Below are positions 38,875 through 47,827 of a stretch of DNA of 64,000 nucleotides, in pieces. Both the position numbers and the translations under genes were made by a program. Each line of letters starts with the position of its first letter. The stretch's first letter is position 1. Origin of the DNA: Sphingomonas sp. (lineage in GTDB: Bacteria > Pseudomonadota > Alphaproteobacteria > Sphingomonadales > Sphingomonadaceae); the NCBI RefSeq assembly GCF_017745215.1, contig NZ_JAGHZV010000003.1, positions 62,001 through 126,000 on the forward strand. Reading direction: 5' to 3'. A model generated the notes under the pieces. It ran no database searches. It saw nothing but the letters and a program-made list of their open reading frames with translations, and had not been told where the DNA came from.

Positions 38875-39843
38875 ATGGAAGTCGTTGCGGTCGATATCGG
38901 GGGAACGCACGCACGCTTCGCCATCGCGGAGGTGGAGGGCGGCCGCGTCCTTTCGATCACGGAGCCGGTCACCCAGAAAGTGGCCGAACATGCCAGCCTC
39001 CAGCTCGCCTGGCAGGCTTATGGCGAGAACTTGGGGCGGGCGCTGCCCAAGGCTGCGGCGATCGCAGTCGCCTCGCCGATCAACAACGAGCTGATCAAGC
39101 TCACCAACAATCCCTGGATCATCCGCCCGCAGCTCATCCCCGAGCGGCTGGGCGCGGATACCTGGACGCTGGTCAACGACTTCGCCGCGATCGGCCATTT
39201 CGTGGCGCATGCCGACGCCGGCCATTTCCAGCACCTCTGCGGCCCCGACGAAGCGCTGCCCGACAAGGGCTCGATCACCGTTTGCGGCCCCGGCACCGGC
39301 CTCGGTGTCGCGCAGGTGTTCCGCCACCGCTCGGGCTACGACATCATCGCGACCGAGGGCGGCCATATCGACTTCGCGCCGCTCGACCCGCTCGAAGACG
39401 CGATCCTCAAACGACTGCGCAAGACTTTCACGCGCGTCTCGGCCGAGCGGATCGTCGCGGGGCCCGGCATCGTCGCGATCTACGAGACGCTCGCCGAGAT
39501 CGAGGGCAAGGCGATCGTACGGCTCGACGACAAGAAGCTGTGGGAGCTCGCGCTCGAGGGCAAGGACGAGCTGGCGATGGCCGCGCTCGACCGTTTCTGC
39601 CTCAGCCTCGGCGCGGTCGCGGGCGACCTCGCGCTGTGCCACGGCCCCAGTGGCGTAGTGATCGCGGGCGGCCTGGGCCTGCGCCTCAAGGACCATCTGC
39701 TGCAATCGGGCTTCGGCGAGCGCTTCGTCGCCAAGGGGCGTTTCCGCAACCTGATGGCCTCGATCCCCGTCAAGCTGATCACCTATGCCCAGCCCGGCCT
39801 CTACGGCGCCGCGGCGGCCTTCGCGCAGGAGCATGCCCAATAA
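38875..39843 (+). CDS. glk: Glucokinase (bacterial type)
   Basis: 322 aa of the glucokinase (non-ROK) family. The phosphate loop is VAVDIGGTHARFAIAE (~4-19), the glucose-contact region LVNDFAAIGH (~98) and the second phosphate motif CGPGTGLGVAQV (~138). EGGHIDFAP (~160) matches the sugar-binding Glu/His. It feeds glucose into the Entner-Doudoroff pathway. TAGGAGTAGGA lies just upstream of the ATG. The stop TAA shares its last base with the eda start. Confidence 0.95.
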   Translation: MEVVAVDIGGTHARFAIAEVEGGRVLSITEPVTQKVAEHASLQLAWQAYGENLGRALPKAAAIAVASPINNELIKLTNNPWIIRPQLIPERLGADTWTLVNDFAAIGHFVAHADAGHFQHLCGPDEALPDKGSITVCGPGTGLGVAQVFRHRSGYDIIATEGGHIDFAPLDPLEDAILKRLRKTFTRVSAERIVAGPGIVAIYETLAEIEGKAIVRLDDKKLWELALEGKDELAMAALDRFCLSLGAVAGDLALCHGPSGVVIAGGLGLRLKDHLLQSGFGERFVAKGRFRNLMASIPVKLITYAQPGLYGAAAAFAQEHAQ

Positions 39844-40454
39844 TGTCGCCGATCGAGACCATCATGCGCACCAGCCCGGTAATCCCGGTGCTGGTGATCG
39901 AGGACGCCGCGACCGCGCGACCGCTCGCCGAAGCGCTGGTGAAGGGCGGGCTCAAGGTGCTCGAGGTCACGATGCGCACCCCGGCGGCGCTCGACGCGAT
40001 CCGCGAGATGAAGCAGGTCCCCGGCGCGATCATCGGCGCGGGCACGGTGGTGAGCACCGCGCAGTTCGACGCCGTGATGAAGGAAGACGCCGAGTTCATC
40101 GTCTCGCCCGGCCTCACCTCGACGCTCGGCGAAGTGATCGTCCAGAGCGGCGTCCCCTTCCTACCAGGCGTCGCCACCGCGGGCGACATCATGCGCGGCT
40201 ATGAGCTGGGCCTGCGTCACTTCAAATTCTTCCCGGCGGAAACCTCGGGCGGACTGAAGGCGCTCAAGGCGTTGGCAGCACCCTTCTTCGAAGCAAAGTT
40301 CTGCCCCACCGGCGGCATCAGCGCCGCGACCGCGCCCGAGTGGCTGGCGTTCGACCCGATCCTCTGCGTCGGCGGCAGCTGGGTGACCCCCAAGGGCGCG
40401 ACGATGGATCAGGTCGAGCAGCTCGCCCGCGAGGCGACGGCGCTGGGGCGCTGA
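39843..40454 (+). CDS. eda: KDPG aldolase
   Basis: 203 aa. The active-site Glu is in KVLEVTMRTP (~41) and the Schiff-base Lys in LRHFKFFPAE (~127); CPTGGI (~158) binds phosphate. It cleaves 2-keto-3-deoxy-6-phosphogluconate to pyruvate and glyceraldehyde-3-phosphate, closing the pathway begun by zwf. The start overlaps the glk stop by 1 nt. Confidence 0.96.
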   Translation: MSPIETIMRTSPVIPVLVIEDAATARPLAEALVKGGLKVLEVTMRTPAALDAIREMKQVPGAIIGAGTVVSTAQFDAVMKEDAEFIVSPGLTSTLGEVIVQSGVPFLPGVATAGDIMRGYELGLRHFKFFPAETSGGLKALKALAAPFFEAKFCPTGGISAATAPEWLAFDPILCVGGSWVTPKGATMDQVEQLAREATALGR

Positions 40455-40470
40455 AGGAATGGAGAAGGAA

Positions 40471-40599
40471 ATGAGCAGCTCGAACGATCAGCGTCGGGCA
40501 GACGCGAAGGCCCGGTGGCAGGCGCCGAAGGTGCGCCGCGTGCGCGCCGGCGATGCGGAGCTTCTGCACGGGTTCTTTCACCCCTTCGCATCTTCGTGA
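40471..40599 (+). CDS. Small ORF after eda, unknown 42-aa peptide
   Basis: 42 aa starting MSSSNDQRRADAKARWQAP and continuing KVRRVRAGDAELLHGFFHPF. It lies 16 bp after eda with a strong GGAGAAGGA site, so it may be translated as the last gene of the operon. The basic W-x-APKVRRVRAGDAE block followed by an aromatic tail is reminiscent of peptide precursors, but no modifying enzyme is nearby. Function unknown. Confidence 0.45.
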   Translation: MSSSNDQRRADAKARWQAPKVRRVRAGDAELLHGFFHPFASS

Positions 40600-40630
40600 C
40601 CGCGCAATTCGCAGTTTACATCCGCAACGA

Positions 40631-40646
40631 GCGCCTCTAGAGGCGC
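40631..40646. terminator. 16-bp perfect palindrome after the Entner-Doudoroff genes
   Basis: GCGCCTCTAGAGGCGC is a perfect palindrome 31 bp past the small ORF. It could form a compact hairpin ending the operon; no T-run follows, so the role is uncertain. Confidence 0.4.
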
Positions 40647-40835
40647 CTCCGCAATGTCCATGTCGACGATCAAGCCGATTACCACCAAACCGACCCGCGC
40701 GTGCGGGGCGGCTTGGGGTGTCTGCGCGGGTTGATCCTCGCGACGACCTGAGCAAGAGCCCCGCCGAAGCGCGGGGCGGCTCCATCCAGGAACCGGCAAA
40801 GCTCCCCGCGCCTCGGCCCAGACCCGAGGAGTTGA

Positions 40836-41885
<1,050 letters not shown>

Positions 41886-41905
41886 GCCAACCCAATCCCA
41901 TAAAT

Positions 41906-41988
41906 CGTCATCCCGGCGGAAGCCGGGATCCAGGGGCAGCAGGCGATATCGCTGGTGGCCCTGGGTCCCGGCTTTCGCCGGGATGACG
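41906..41988. repeat. Dispersed palindromic repeat, copy 8
   Basis: Inverted arms of the CGTCATCCCGGCG family, with GGAAGCC in the left arm. It lies between the convergent asd and mltG genes. Confidence 0.94.
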
Positions 41989-42023
41989 GAAATTAGGCTG
42001 GTCGTGCGTCAGTCGAGGAGATG

Positions 42024-43037
42024 CTACATCTCCCCCCGAGCCCGCCGGATCGCATACCATTTCTGCACATTGGCATTGTGCTGCTCGAGCGTGTCGGCGA
42101 ACACATGCCCTCCGCTCCCGTCCGCGACGAAGTACAGGGCTGCCGAGGGCGCCGGGTCCAGCACCGCGTCGATCGCCTCGCGCCCGGGATTGGCGATCGG
42201 CCCCTTGGGCAGCCCGACCATTTGGTAGGTGTTGTAGTCGTTCCGCGCCTCGAGCTCGGAGCGCAGGATGCGGCGCCCCAGCGGCTTGCCGTGCGTGACC
42301 GGGTAGATGATCGTCGGATCGGCCTGGAGCATCATCCCCGTGCGCAGCCGGTTCGAATAGACCGCCGCCACCATCCGCCGCTCGCTCGCCTTGCCCGTCT
42401 CCTTCTCGACGATCGATGCGAGCGCCAGCGCCGCCTCGGGCGAGGTCACCACAGCGCCCGGCTTGCGCGCCGCCCAGGCCTTGGCGAGATAGTCCGTCAT
42501 TGCCCGCTGCATCCGATCGAGCACCGACTGGCGGGTGTCGCCGCGGTTATAGGCATAGCTGTCGGGGAGCACCGTGCCCTCGGCCGGCACCTCGATCGTG
42601 CCGGTCAGCTGCGGCGCCTTCATCAGCGCCTCATAGACCAGGATCGACGGCGTCCCCGGCGCGATCATCACCATGCGCTGGAGCGTCTTGCCGCCCTGGA
42701 GCATCTTGAGCACGTCGGCCTGGCTGAGCCGCGCCGGCACGCGATATTCACCCGCCTTGATCGGGTCGCTCCCACCGAAAACGCGCGAGAGCAGCACGAA
42801 CATCCGCGCCGAGCGGATCGCGCCGGCCTTTTCGAGCTCGGTCGCGGCGCGGCTGAGGCTCGCGCCTTCGGGGATCAGCACCGTGACGTTCTGCTGCGCC
42901 GGCCCCGCCCAGGTCCATATCTGGAGTGCGCCGAACGCGCCCGCCGCGAGCAGCAGGACGAGCAGGAACAGGAAACAGCCGCCCCTGCGGCGGCGTCGCG
43001 GCCGCTTGGGGGCAGCCGCGGGCGCGTCCTCAGACAG
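42024..43037 (-). CDS. mltG: Endolytic murein transglycosylase MltG (non-canonical start)
   Basis: The enzyme cuts nascent glycan strands at the inner membrane. The YceG-like domain is clear: VPAEGTVLPDSYAYNRGDT, SIVEKETGKASERRMVAAVYSNRL with the catalytic Glu, and LPKGPIANPGREAIDAVLDP (read in parts). An N-terminal basic cluster (KRPRRRRRGG) and TM helix (FLFLLVLLLAAGAFGAL) are encoded in frame. They have no ATG, GTG or TTG before the in-frame stops upstream; the first normal start is GTG 42881, past the TM. CTG at 43037 (LSEDAPAAAPK) is proposed, overlapping fabF by 8 nt. Confidence 0.8.
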   Translation of the reverse strand: MSEDAPAAAPKRPRRRRRGGCFLFLLVLLLAAGAFGALQIWTWAGPAQQNVTVLIPEGASLSRAATELEKAGAIRSARMFVLLSRVFGGSDPIKAGEYRVPARLSQADVLKMLQGGKTLQRMVMIAPGTPSILVYEALMKAPQLTGTIEVPAEGTVLPDSYAYNRGDTRQSVLDRMQRAMTDYLAKAWAARKPGAVVTSPEAALALASIVEKETGKASERRMVAAVYSNRLRTGMMLQADPTIIYPVTHGKPLGRRILRSELEARNDYNTYQMVGLPKGPIANPGREAIDAVLDPAPSAALYFVADGSGGHVFADTLEQHNANVQKWYAIRRARGEM

Positions 43038-44289
43038 CCTTCATCACCAGGCTGGCGTTGGTGCCACCGAAGCCGAAGGAGTTGTTGAGCACGGCCTTCA
43101 CCTTGCGCTCCTTCGCCTTGAAGGGAACGAGGTCGACGCCCGCGCAATTCTCGCTCGGATTGTCGAGGTTGAGCGTCGGCGGCACGATCTGGTCGCGCAG
43201 CGCCAGGATGCAGAAGATGCTCTCCACGGCACCCGCGCCGCCGAGCAGGTGGCCGATCGCCGATTTGGTCGAGCTCATCGAGAGATGGCCGATGTTGTTG
43301 CCGAACAGCCGGCGGACCGCGCCCAGCTCGAGCTCGTCGCCGAGCGGCGTCGAGGTGCCGTGCGCGTTGATATAGTCGATGTCGCCGAGCTCGAGGCCCG
43401 ACTTGCGCATCGCCATCTCCATCGAGCGGAACGCGCCCGAACCCTCGGGATGCGGCGCCGTGACATGATAGGCGTCGCCCGACAGGCCATAGCCGACCAC
43501 CTCGGCATAGATTTTCGCGCCGCGCTTCTTGGCGTGCTCATATTCCTCGAGCACGACCACGCCCGCGCCCTCGCCCATCACGAAGCCGTCGCGGTCCTTG
43601 TCATAGGGCCGGCTGGCGCGCCACGGCTCGTCGCGGAAGTTGGTCGACAGCGCGCGCGCCTGGCCGAAGCCGGCGATGCCGATCGGGCAGATCGCCGCCT
43701 CGGCGCCGCCCGCGAGCATCACGTCGGCGTCGCCGTCCGAGATCATCCGCGCCGCATCGCCGATCGAATGCGCGCCGGTCGAGCAGGCAGTCACCACCGC
43801 GTGGTTGGGGCCCATCAGGCCGTATTTGATCGAGACCTGGCCCGAGATCAGGTTGATGAGACGGCCATGGACGAAGTGCGGCGAGACGCGCTTGGGGCCC
43901 TTTTCGGCGAGCACGAGCGATTCGCTCTCGATCCCCGGCAGCCCGCCGATCCCCGAGCCGATCGAGCAGCCGGCGCGATAGCGCTCCTCCTCGGTCATGT
44001 CGGTGAGGCCGGCGTCCTCGATCGCCTGGCCCGCGGCGTCGATGCCATAGACGATGAACGGGTCGACCTGGCGCTGAACCTTGTGGTCGACGCGCTTGTT
44101 GGCGTCGAAGCCATATTCATGGTCGGCCGGCTTCACTTCGCAGGCATAGTTGCTCTGGAAGTCCGTCGCGTCGAACTTGGTGATCGTGCCGGCGCCCGAC
44201 TTGGACGCGATGATGTTCTTCCAGGCGGTCTCGACATCGGCCCCCAGGGGGGTGACGAGCCCGAGTCCGGTCACGACTACGCGGCGCAT
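43030..44289 (-). CDS. fabF: Beta-ketoacyl-ACP synthase II
   Basis: 419 aa, full length. Catalytic Cys lies in VTACSTGAHSIGDA (~167), and the two His in NAHGTSTPLGD (~308) and SAIGHLLGGAG (~345). It elongates acyl-ACP by condensing with malonyl-ACP. It follows acpP with a hairpin between, and overlaps the proposed mltG start. Confidence 0.97.
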   Translation of the reverse strand: MRRVVVTGLGLVTPLGADVETAWKNIIASKSGAGTITKFDATDFQSNYACEVKPADHEYGFDANKRVDHKVQRQVDPFIVYGIDAAGQAIEDAGLTDMTEEERYRAGCSIGSGIGGLPGIESESLVLAEKGPKRVSPHFVHGRLINLISGQVSIKYGLMGPNHAVVTACSTGAHSIGDAARMISDGDADVMLAGGAEAAICPIGIAGFGQARALSTNFRDEPWRASRPYDKDRDGFVMGEGAGVVVLEEYEHAKKRGAKIYAEVVGYGLSGDAYHVTAPHPEGSGAFRSMEMAMRKSGLELGDIDYINAHGTSTPLGDELELGAVRRLFGNNIGHLSMSSTKSAIGHLLGGAGAVESIFCILALRDQIVPPTLNLDNPSENCAGVDLVPFKAKERKVKAVLNNSFGFGGTNASLVMKAV

Positions 44290-44353
44290 CGCATCTCTCC
44301 GTAAACGTTCAACGCATTCACTTGGGAACGCAAAATCATCCAGAAAACGAAAC

Positions 44354-44397
44354 GGCTTCCCGTCCCCTTCGTGCCATCACGCCCGGGACGGGAAGCC
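44354..44397 (-). terminator. Partial terminator/attenuator between acpP and fabF
   Basis: GGCTTCCCGTCCC (44354-44366) and GGGACGGGAAGCC (44385-44397) are perfect 13-bp arms. On the minus strand the stem is followed by GTTTCGTTTTC. This would let acpP be expressed well above fabF. Confidence 0.7.
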
Positions 44398-44445
44398 GCC
44401 TATAATCGCTTGCGGGCCATGCGGCCACACTCTGCGGGAATCCGC

Positions 44446-44685
44446 TCAGGCTCCCTGGTGCTCGCTGATGTACTTGATCGCGTCGCCGACGGTCGTGATC
44501 TTCTCGGCGGCATCGTCCGGGATCTCGACCCCGAACTCTTCCTCGAACGCCATCACGAGCTCGACGATGTCGAGGCTGTCGGCGCCCAGGTCGTCGATGA
44601 AGCTCGCCTCGGGCTTCACTTCGCTCGCTTCGACGCCGAGGTGATCGACAACGATCGTCTTCACGCGCTGCTCGGTATCGGACAT
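44446..44685 (-). CDS. acpP: Acyl carrier protein
   Basis: 79 aa acidic protein. The 4'-phosphopantetheine Ser is in [15 protein letters not shown] (~37), fully canonical. It carries growing acyl chains in fatty acid synthesis. A possible own promoter upstream (TTGCAA with TACGTG 17 nt on, minus strand ~44720-44750) would separate it from the small exported-protein genes. A terminator-like hairpin follows it. Confidence 0.97.
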   Translation of the reverse strand: MSDTEQRVKTIVVDHLGVEASEVKPEASFIDDLGADSLDIVELVMAFEEEFGVEIPDDAAEKITTVGDAIKYISEHQGA

Positions 44686-44782
44686 GATCCCTATTTTCCT
44701 TCTTCCACTGGGAGCCGTTTGAATCGCAACGCACGTAGAACGGCGCTGGTGCCCTTGCAAGGGGGGCGTCGTGTTGATTGGA

Positions 44783-44800
44783 ATGCGCCTCACGGCGCAT
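44783..44800. repeat. Short hairpin ATGCGCC/GGCGCAT
   Basis: Perfect 7-bp arms around TCAC, directly next to the long hairpin at 44802, in the acpP upstream region. Confidence 0.6.
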
Positions 44801-44801
44801 C

Positions 44802-44883
44802 GCGGTGCCGGCCCGCTCCCCCACCCGGCCACCCACAAGATACTGCCGATGGGTGGCCGGGTGGGGGAGCGGGCCGGCACCGC
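44802..44883. repeat. Long perfect inverted repeat, 34-bp arms
   Basis: Arms 44802-44835 and 44850-44883 are perfectly complementary around a 14-nt loop. The arm starts GCGGTGCCGGCCCGCTCCCC. It differs from the CGTCATCC repeat family and may be a second kind of dispersed palindrome. It lies between acpP and the upstream small exported-protein gene. Confidence 0.93.
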
Positions 44884-44885
44884 CT

Positions 44886-44909
44886 GAAACGCGCCCTTTC
44901 GCGCGTTTC
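44886..44909 (-). terminator. Hairpin after the small exported-protein genes
   Basis: GAAACGCGC and GCGCGTTTC are perfect 9-bp arms around CCTTTC, 5 bp past the stop of the minus-strand gene at 44915. Confidence 0.55.
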
Positions 44910-44914
44910 CAAAC

Positions 44915-45457
44915 TCACGCCTGCGAGAAATCGTAGCTGCTATATTCCGCCATGCTGAGAAACCCGAAGAACTCGCCAACCAGCTCGGCCGCCTCCGGCG
45001 ACTGGTCGGGACTGTCCTTGGTCGCGTCGGAGAGCTTGCGGTTGACCTCGGGCGTTACCGGCTTCTGGCGCACTTCCTCGGGCAGGCCGAACCAGATCGC
45101 CTCGAGCGCGCCGGTGTCGAACTTGCGCTCGGCGAGGAAGCGCCGGGCGACCGGCTGGCCCTCGGTCGCGATCGTGTAGAGCAGCGCCGGACGGATCGCG
45201 GCGTCGGACCAGCCGTTCTCCGCCGCGCAGGCCTTGCCCGCCGCGCTCAGCGCCGCAGTGGTCTCGGGCGCATATGTATGGCGTTTGCCCGATTCGCGCA
45301 GGTTGCGCTCGATGTCGGCGACGAGCTTCTCATGCCCCGCTGCGTCGAGCTTATCGGAAACGCAGCCGATCGTCGCGAGGTCGGCGGCGCGCACCGGCCC
45401 TGCGATCGCGAGCAGTGCGGGCAGGGCGGCGAGGATCAGCGGGCGTCCCATCGTCAC
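44915..45457 (-). CDS. Small exported protein, unknown (paralogue A)
   Basis: 180 aa with a signal peptide ([18 protein letters not shown]). The mature part has two Cys that could form a disulfide (CVSDKL ~32, [11 protein letters not shown] ~74). The C...C...GWS spacing is shared with the next gene upstream, so the two look like tandem paralogues. No known domain is recognised. The GTG at 45457 overlaps the upstream stop (GTGA); ATG 45451 is an equally good start. It lies inside the fatty-acid gene cluster. Confidence 0.7.
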   Translation of the reverse strand: MTMGRPLILAALPALLAIAGPVRAADLATIGCVSDKLDAAGHEKLVADIERNLRESGKRHTYAPETTAALSAAGKACAAENGWSDAAIRPALLYTIATEGQPVARRFLAERKFDTGALEAIWFGLPEEVRQKPVTPEVNRKLSDATKDSPDQSPEAAELVGEFFGFLSMAEYSSYDFSQA

Positions 45458-45996
45458 ATCGCCGCGAAGCGCGCCTCGGCGTCCTGCTCGATGATCAGCC
45501 CGAGCAAGCCCTGCTTCAGCTTCTCGTCGAACGCCGCGCGATCGGCTTCGGGGATGCTCGCCGGATCGATTCCGCCGGCCGCCAGCGCCTTGGAGTAGAG
45601 CGGCGCCATCTGCGCCTGCGCGCCGCCGATGAGCTGCTCGCGCTCCTCCTTGCTCAGCGCGCCGAGCATCGTCTTGAGCTTGTCGAAGTCGACTCCGCGA
45701 TCCCTGAGGTCATGGGTGCAGTTGCTGGAGAGCACGCGGCCGACGAAATACCCGATCGCGACGTTCATCCGCTCGGTGCTCCAGCCGTAGCGGACGCGGC
45801 ACATCTGCGCCGTCTCGCCGATGCGCGAGACCATGTCCTTCTCGTCGGCGGTGGTGCCGTTCAGCCCATTGCGGGCGACCTTCACCATCGTCGCCCAATC
45901 GGTCTTGCGGAAACTGTCGTAGACGCAAGCGACGGGAACGCTCGCCATCGCGGGCATGGGAGTGGCGGCGAGCGCCAGGGCGAGCATCAGGGACAA
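45454..45996 (-). CDS. Small exported protein, unknown (paralogue B)
   Basis: 180 aa with a signal peptide (LMLALALAATPMPAMA). The mature part has VACVYDSF, AQMCRVRYGWSTERMNVAIGY and a third Cys (SSNCTHD). The C...C...GWS pattern matches the neighbour. The TTG start at 45996 is preferred since GGAGGA lies 5 nt upstream; ATG 45987 would be 14 nt away. The last codons overlap paralogue A. Function unknown. Confidence 0.7.
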   Translation of the reverse strand: MSLMLALALAATPMPAMASVPVACVYDSFRKTDWATMVKVARNGLNGTTADEKDMVSRIGETAQMCRVRYGWSTERMNVAIGYFVGRVLSSNCTHDLRDRGVDFDKLKTMLGALSKEEREQLIGGAQAQMAPLYSKALAAGGIDPASIPEADRAAFDEKLKQGLLGLIIEQDAEARFAAM

Positions 45997-46068
45997 GTCA
46001 GTCCTCCTTCGGCGTGCGTCGGAAAGCGCGCGGCGCCTACCGGATCGCGCCCGCAAAGCCAAGCCGCT

Positions 46069-46602
46069 TCAGGGCGACACCGCCTGGCCCGGGCCCACGA
46101 TGATCTCGCCCTTGGGCGACGCCTCGACCTCGAGCACCGCGAACCCGCCCTTTGGCATGTCGCACAGGCTGAGCGGCCGCACGTTCGAGGTCGTCTTGGC
46201 GCTGTCCTTGTCGCGCATCACCACGCGGACGAGCAGCGAGCATTTCATCTTGCCCGGTTTCGGCGTCCACACCGCCCTGTTGTAATGGAGCGCAAAGCCC
46301 TGGAACTGGTTCTCGCCCCACACCGGTGTGCGCGCCGTGTCGCGCTTGCCGTCGTTCAGGTAGAATTCGGTGATGTCGTAGCCGGGCGACTTGTTGATCA
46401 CGATGATGCAGCCGGCCTGCCTGCACTGGTCGGCTTCGATATAGGCCGGCATGCCGAGCACCGAATTATGCCCCATCTGCACGCCGAGCGGCCGGATGTC
46501 CTGCCGCATCGGGATGCCGCTGCTGGGATCACCCCCCGGAACCTGGGCAACAGCGGGAAACGCGACGAGAAGCCCGACCAGGGCCAGCCACAGGTGACGC
46601 AT
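46069..46602 (-). CDS. Exported protein, unknown
   Basis: 177 aa with a clear signal peptide (LWLALVGLLVAFPAVAQ). The mature protein has IEADQCRQAGCIIVINKSPGYDITEFYLNDG and NRAVWTPKPGKMKCSLLV, read in parts, with paired Cys. It has a beta-rich look, like small secreted proteins that carry 'FYLND' segments. No catalytic motif is recognised. It lies directly after fabG (29 bp) on the same strand. Confidence 0.72.
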   Translation of the reverse strand: MRHLWLALVGLLVAFPAVAQVPGGDPSSGIPMRQDIRPLGVQMGHNSVLGMPAYIEADQCRQAGCIIVINKSPGYDITEFYLNDGKRDTARTPVWGENQFQGFALHYNRAVWTPKPGKMKCSLLVRVVMRDKDSAKTTSNVRPLSLCDMPKGGFAVLEVEASPKGEIIVGPGQAVSP

Positions 46603-46631
46603 CGACTCCACTCCCTGCCCCAGGTTGCGGA

Positions 46632-47369
46632 TCAGATCATCGCCATTCCGCCGTTCACGTGCAAGGTCTGGCCGGTGACGTAACCCGCTTCCCTGCTCGC
46701 GAGATAGACGACCGCCGCAGCAATGTCCTCGCCGCTGCCCAGGTCGCCCGCCGGGATGCGGCCGAGCAGCGCGGTCTTCTGCGCCTCGGGCAGCACGTCG
46801 GTCATCGCCGAGCGGATGAAGCCCGGGGCGACGCAGTTCACCGTGATATTGCGGCTCGCCAGCTCCTGCGCCAGCGCCTTGGACATGCCGACGAGGCCGG
46901 CCTTGGACGCGGCATAGTTCGCCTGCCCGGGATTGCCGGTGGTGCCGACCACCGACGTGATCGAGATCACGCGGCCGAACCGCGCCTTCATCATCGGCTT
47001 GGCGGCGGCGCGGATCAGGCGGAAGGCGGCCTCGAGGTTGACCGTGATGACCTGGTCCCACTCTTCGTCCTTCATCCGCATCGCCAGGTTGTCGCGCGTG
47101 ACGCCGGCGTTGTTGACGAGGATGTCGAGCTTGCCGAGTGCCTCGACCGCGCGCGGCACCAGCCCGTCGACTTCGGCGGCGTCCGAAAGGTTGCAGACCA
47201 GCGCGACATGATCCCCGCCCAGCTCGACGCGGAAGGCCTCGAGCTTCTCGGGGTTCGACCCCGACACCGCAAGCCTGGCCCCCTGCGCCGCCAGCCCCCT
47301 CGCGATCGCCGAGCCGATGCCGCCGGACGCGCCGGTGACGAGTGCAGTCATGCCTGTGAGGTCGAACAT
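46632..47369 (-). CDS. fabG: 3-oxoacyl-ACP reductase
   Basis: 245 aa short-chain dehydrogenase. The NADP loop is TGASGGIGSAIA (~11-22), then NNAG (~88), catalytic Ser in ISITSVVG (~138) and YAASK (~151-155). It reduces 3-oxoacyl-ACP in chain elongation. AAAGGATC precedes the ATG. It is separated from fabD by the inserted GxxExxY gene. Confidence 0.95.
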   Translation of the reverse strand: MFDLTGMTALVTGASGGIGSAIARGLAAQGARLAVSGSNPEKLEAFRVELGGDHVALVCNLSDAAEVDGLVPRAVEALGKLDILVNNAGVTRDNLAMRMKDEEWDQVITVNLEAAFRLIRAAAKPMMKARFGRVISITSVVGTTGNPGQANYAASKAGLVGMSKALAQELASRNITVNCVAPGFIRSAMTDVLPEAQKTALLGRIPAGDLGSGEDIAAAVVYLASREAGYVTGQTLHVNGGMAMI

Positions 47370-47388
47370 GTGATGATCCTTTATTTGT

Positions 47389-47796
47389 TCACGCGAAGGC
47401 GCGAAGGCGCGGAGGGCTTGTAGTCGTTGACGACCGGCAAAGCCCCTCCTTGAGCGTCTCGCCACCGAAATTGATGAGCAGCCCGAGCGGCTGCCTCGTC
47501 AGTCGGAGATAGGTGAGCAGCTGTTTGGCGTGTCCGCCGTTGAGCCTCTCCACGGACTTGATCTCAATGAGAAGGCACTCATCAACCAGCAAATCGATCC
47601 GAAATGCCTTGGAGAAGGTCAGTCCGTCATATTCGATGCTGATCGGTAGTTGACAGGAGACCCGATGACCGAGCCGAGCAAGCTTCGCAGCCAAGATCGT
47701 CTCGTAAACACTTTCGAGCAGGCCGGGACCCAAATCCCGGTGAAGATGCAGAGCTGCATCGACGACATTGGCCGCGATCGCCTCCAGATCCTGCAT
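47389..47796 (-). CDS. GxxExxY-family protein
   Basis: 135 aa. The family signature is visible as DLGPGLLESVYETIL (~22-36, G-x-x-E-x-x-Y), followed by RIDLLVDECLLIEIKSVERL (~72-91). The latter resembles a PD-(D/E)xK nuclease core with D...E-x-K. Known family: common in environmental and aquatic bacteria, often flanked by repeats and of unproven function. It interrupts fabD-fabG. Its first upstream and last codons fall in 19-bp inverted repeats, and the C-terminal LRAFA is encoded by the left repeat. ATG 47796 is used, with GAAGGCGCG upstream. Confidence 0.85.
   Translation of the reverse strand: MQDLEAIAANVVDAALHLHRDLGPGLLESVYETILAAKLARLGHRVSCQLPISIEYDGLTFSKAFRIDLLVDECLLIEIKSVERLNGGHAKQLLTYLRLTRQPLGLLINFGGETLKEGLCRSSTTTSPPRLRAFA
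47393..47411. repeat. Left 19-bp inverted repeat of the GxxExxY cassette
   Basis: GCGAAGGCGCGAAGGCGCG, perfectly complementary to the copy at 47800-47818. It overlaps the 3' end of the GxxExxY gene. Confidence 0.85.
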
Positions 47797-47799
47797 CTT

Positions 47800-47818
47800 C
47801 GCGCCTTCGCGCCTTCGC
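47800..47818. repeat. Right 19-bp inverted repeat of the GxxExxY cassette
   Basis: CGCGCCTTCGCGCCTTCGC, the complement of 47393-47411, placed just before the GxxExxY start and 10 bp from the fabD stop. Confidence 0.85.
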
Positions 47819-47827
47819 GCGAAAAAA

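Noticed and set aside
47389..47818. Insertion sequence or transposon at the GxxExxY gene
   Set aside because: No transposase and no clear target duplication; the 19-bp repeats alone do not define an IS.
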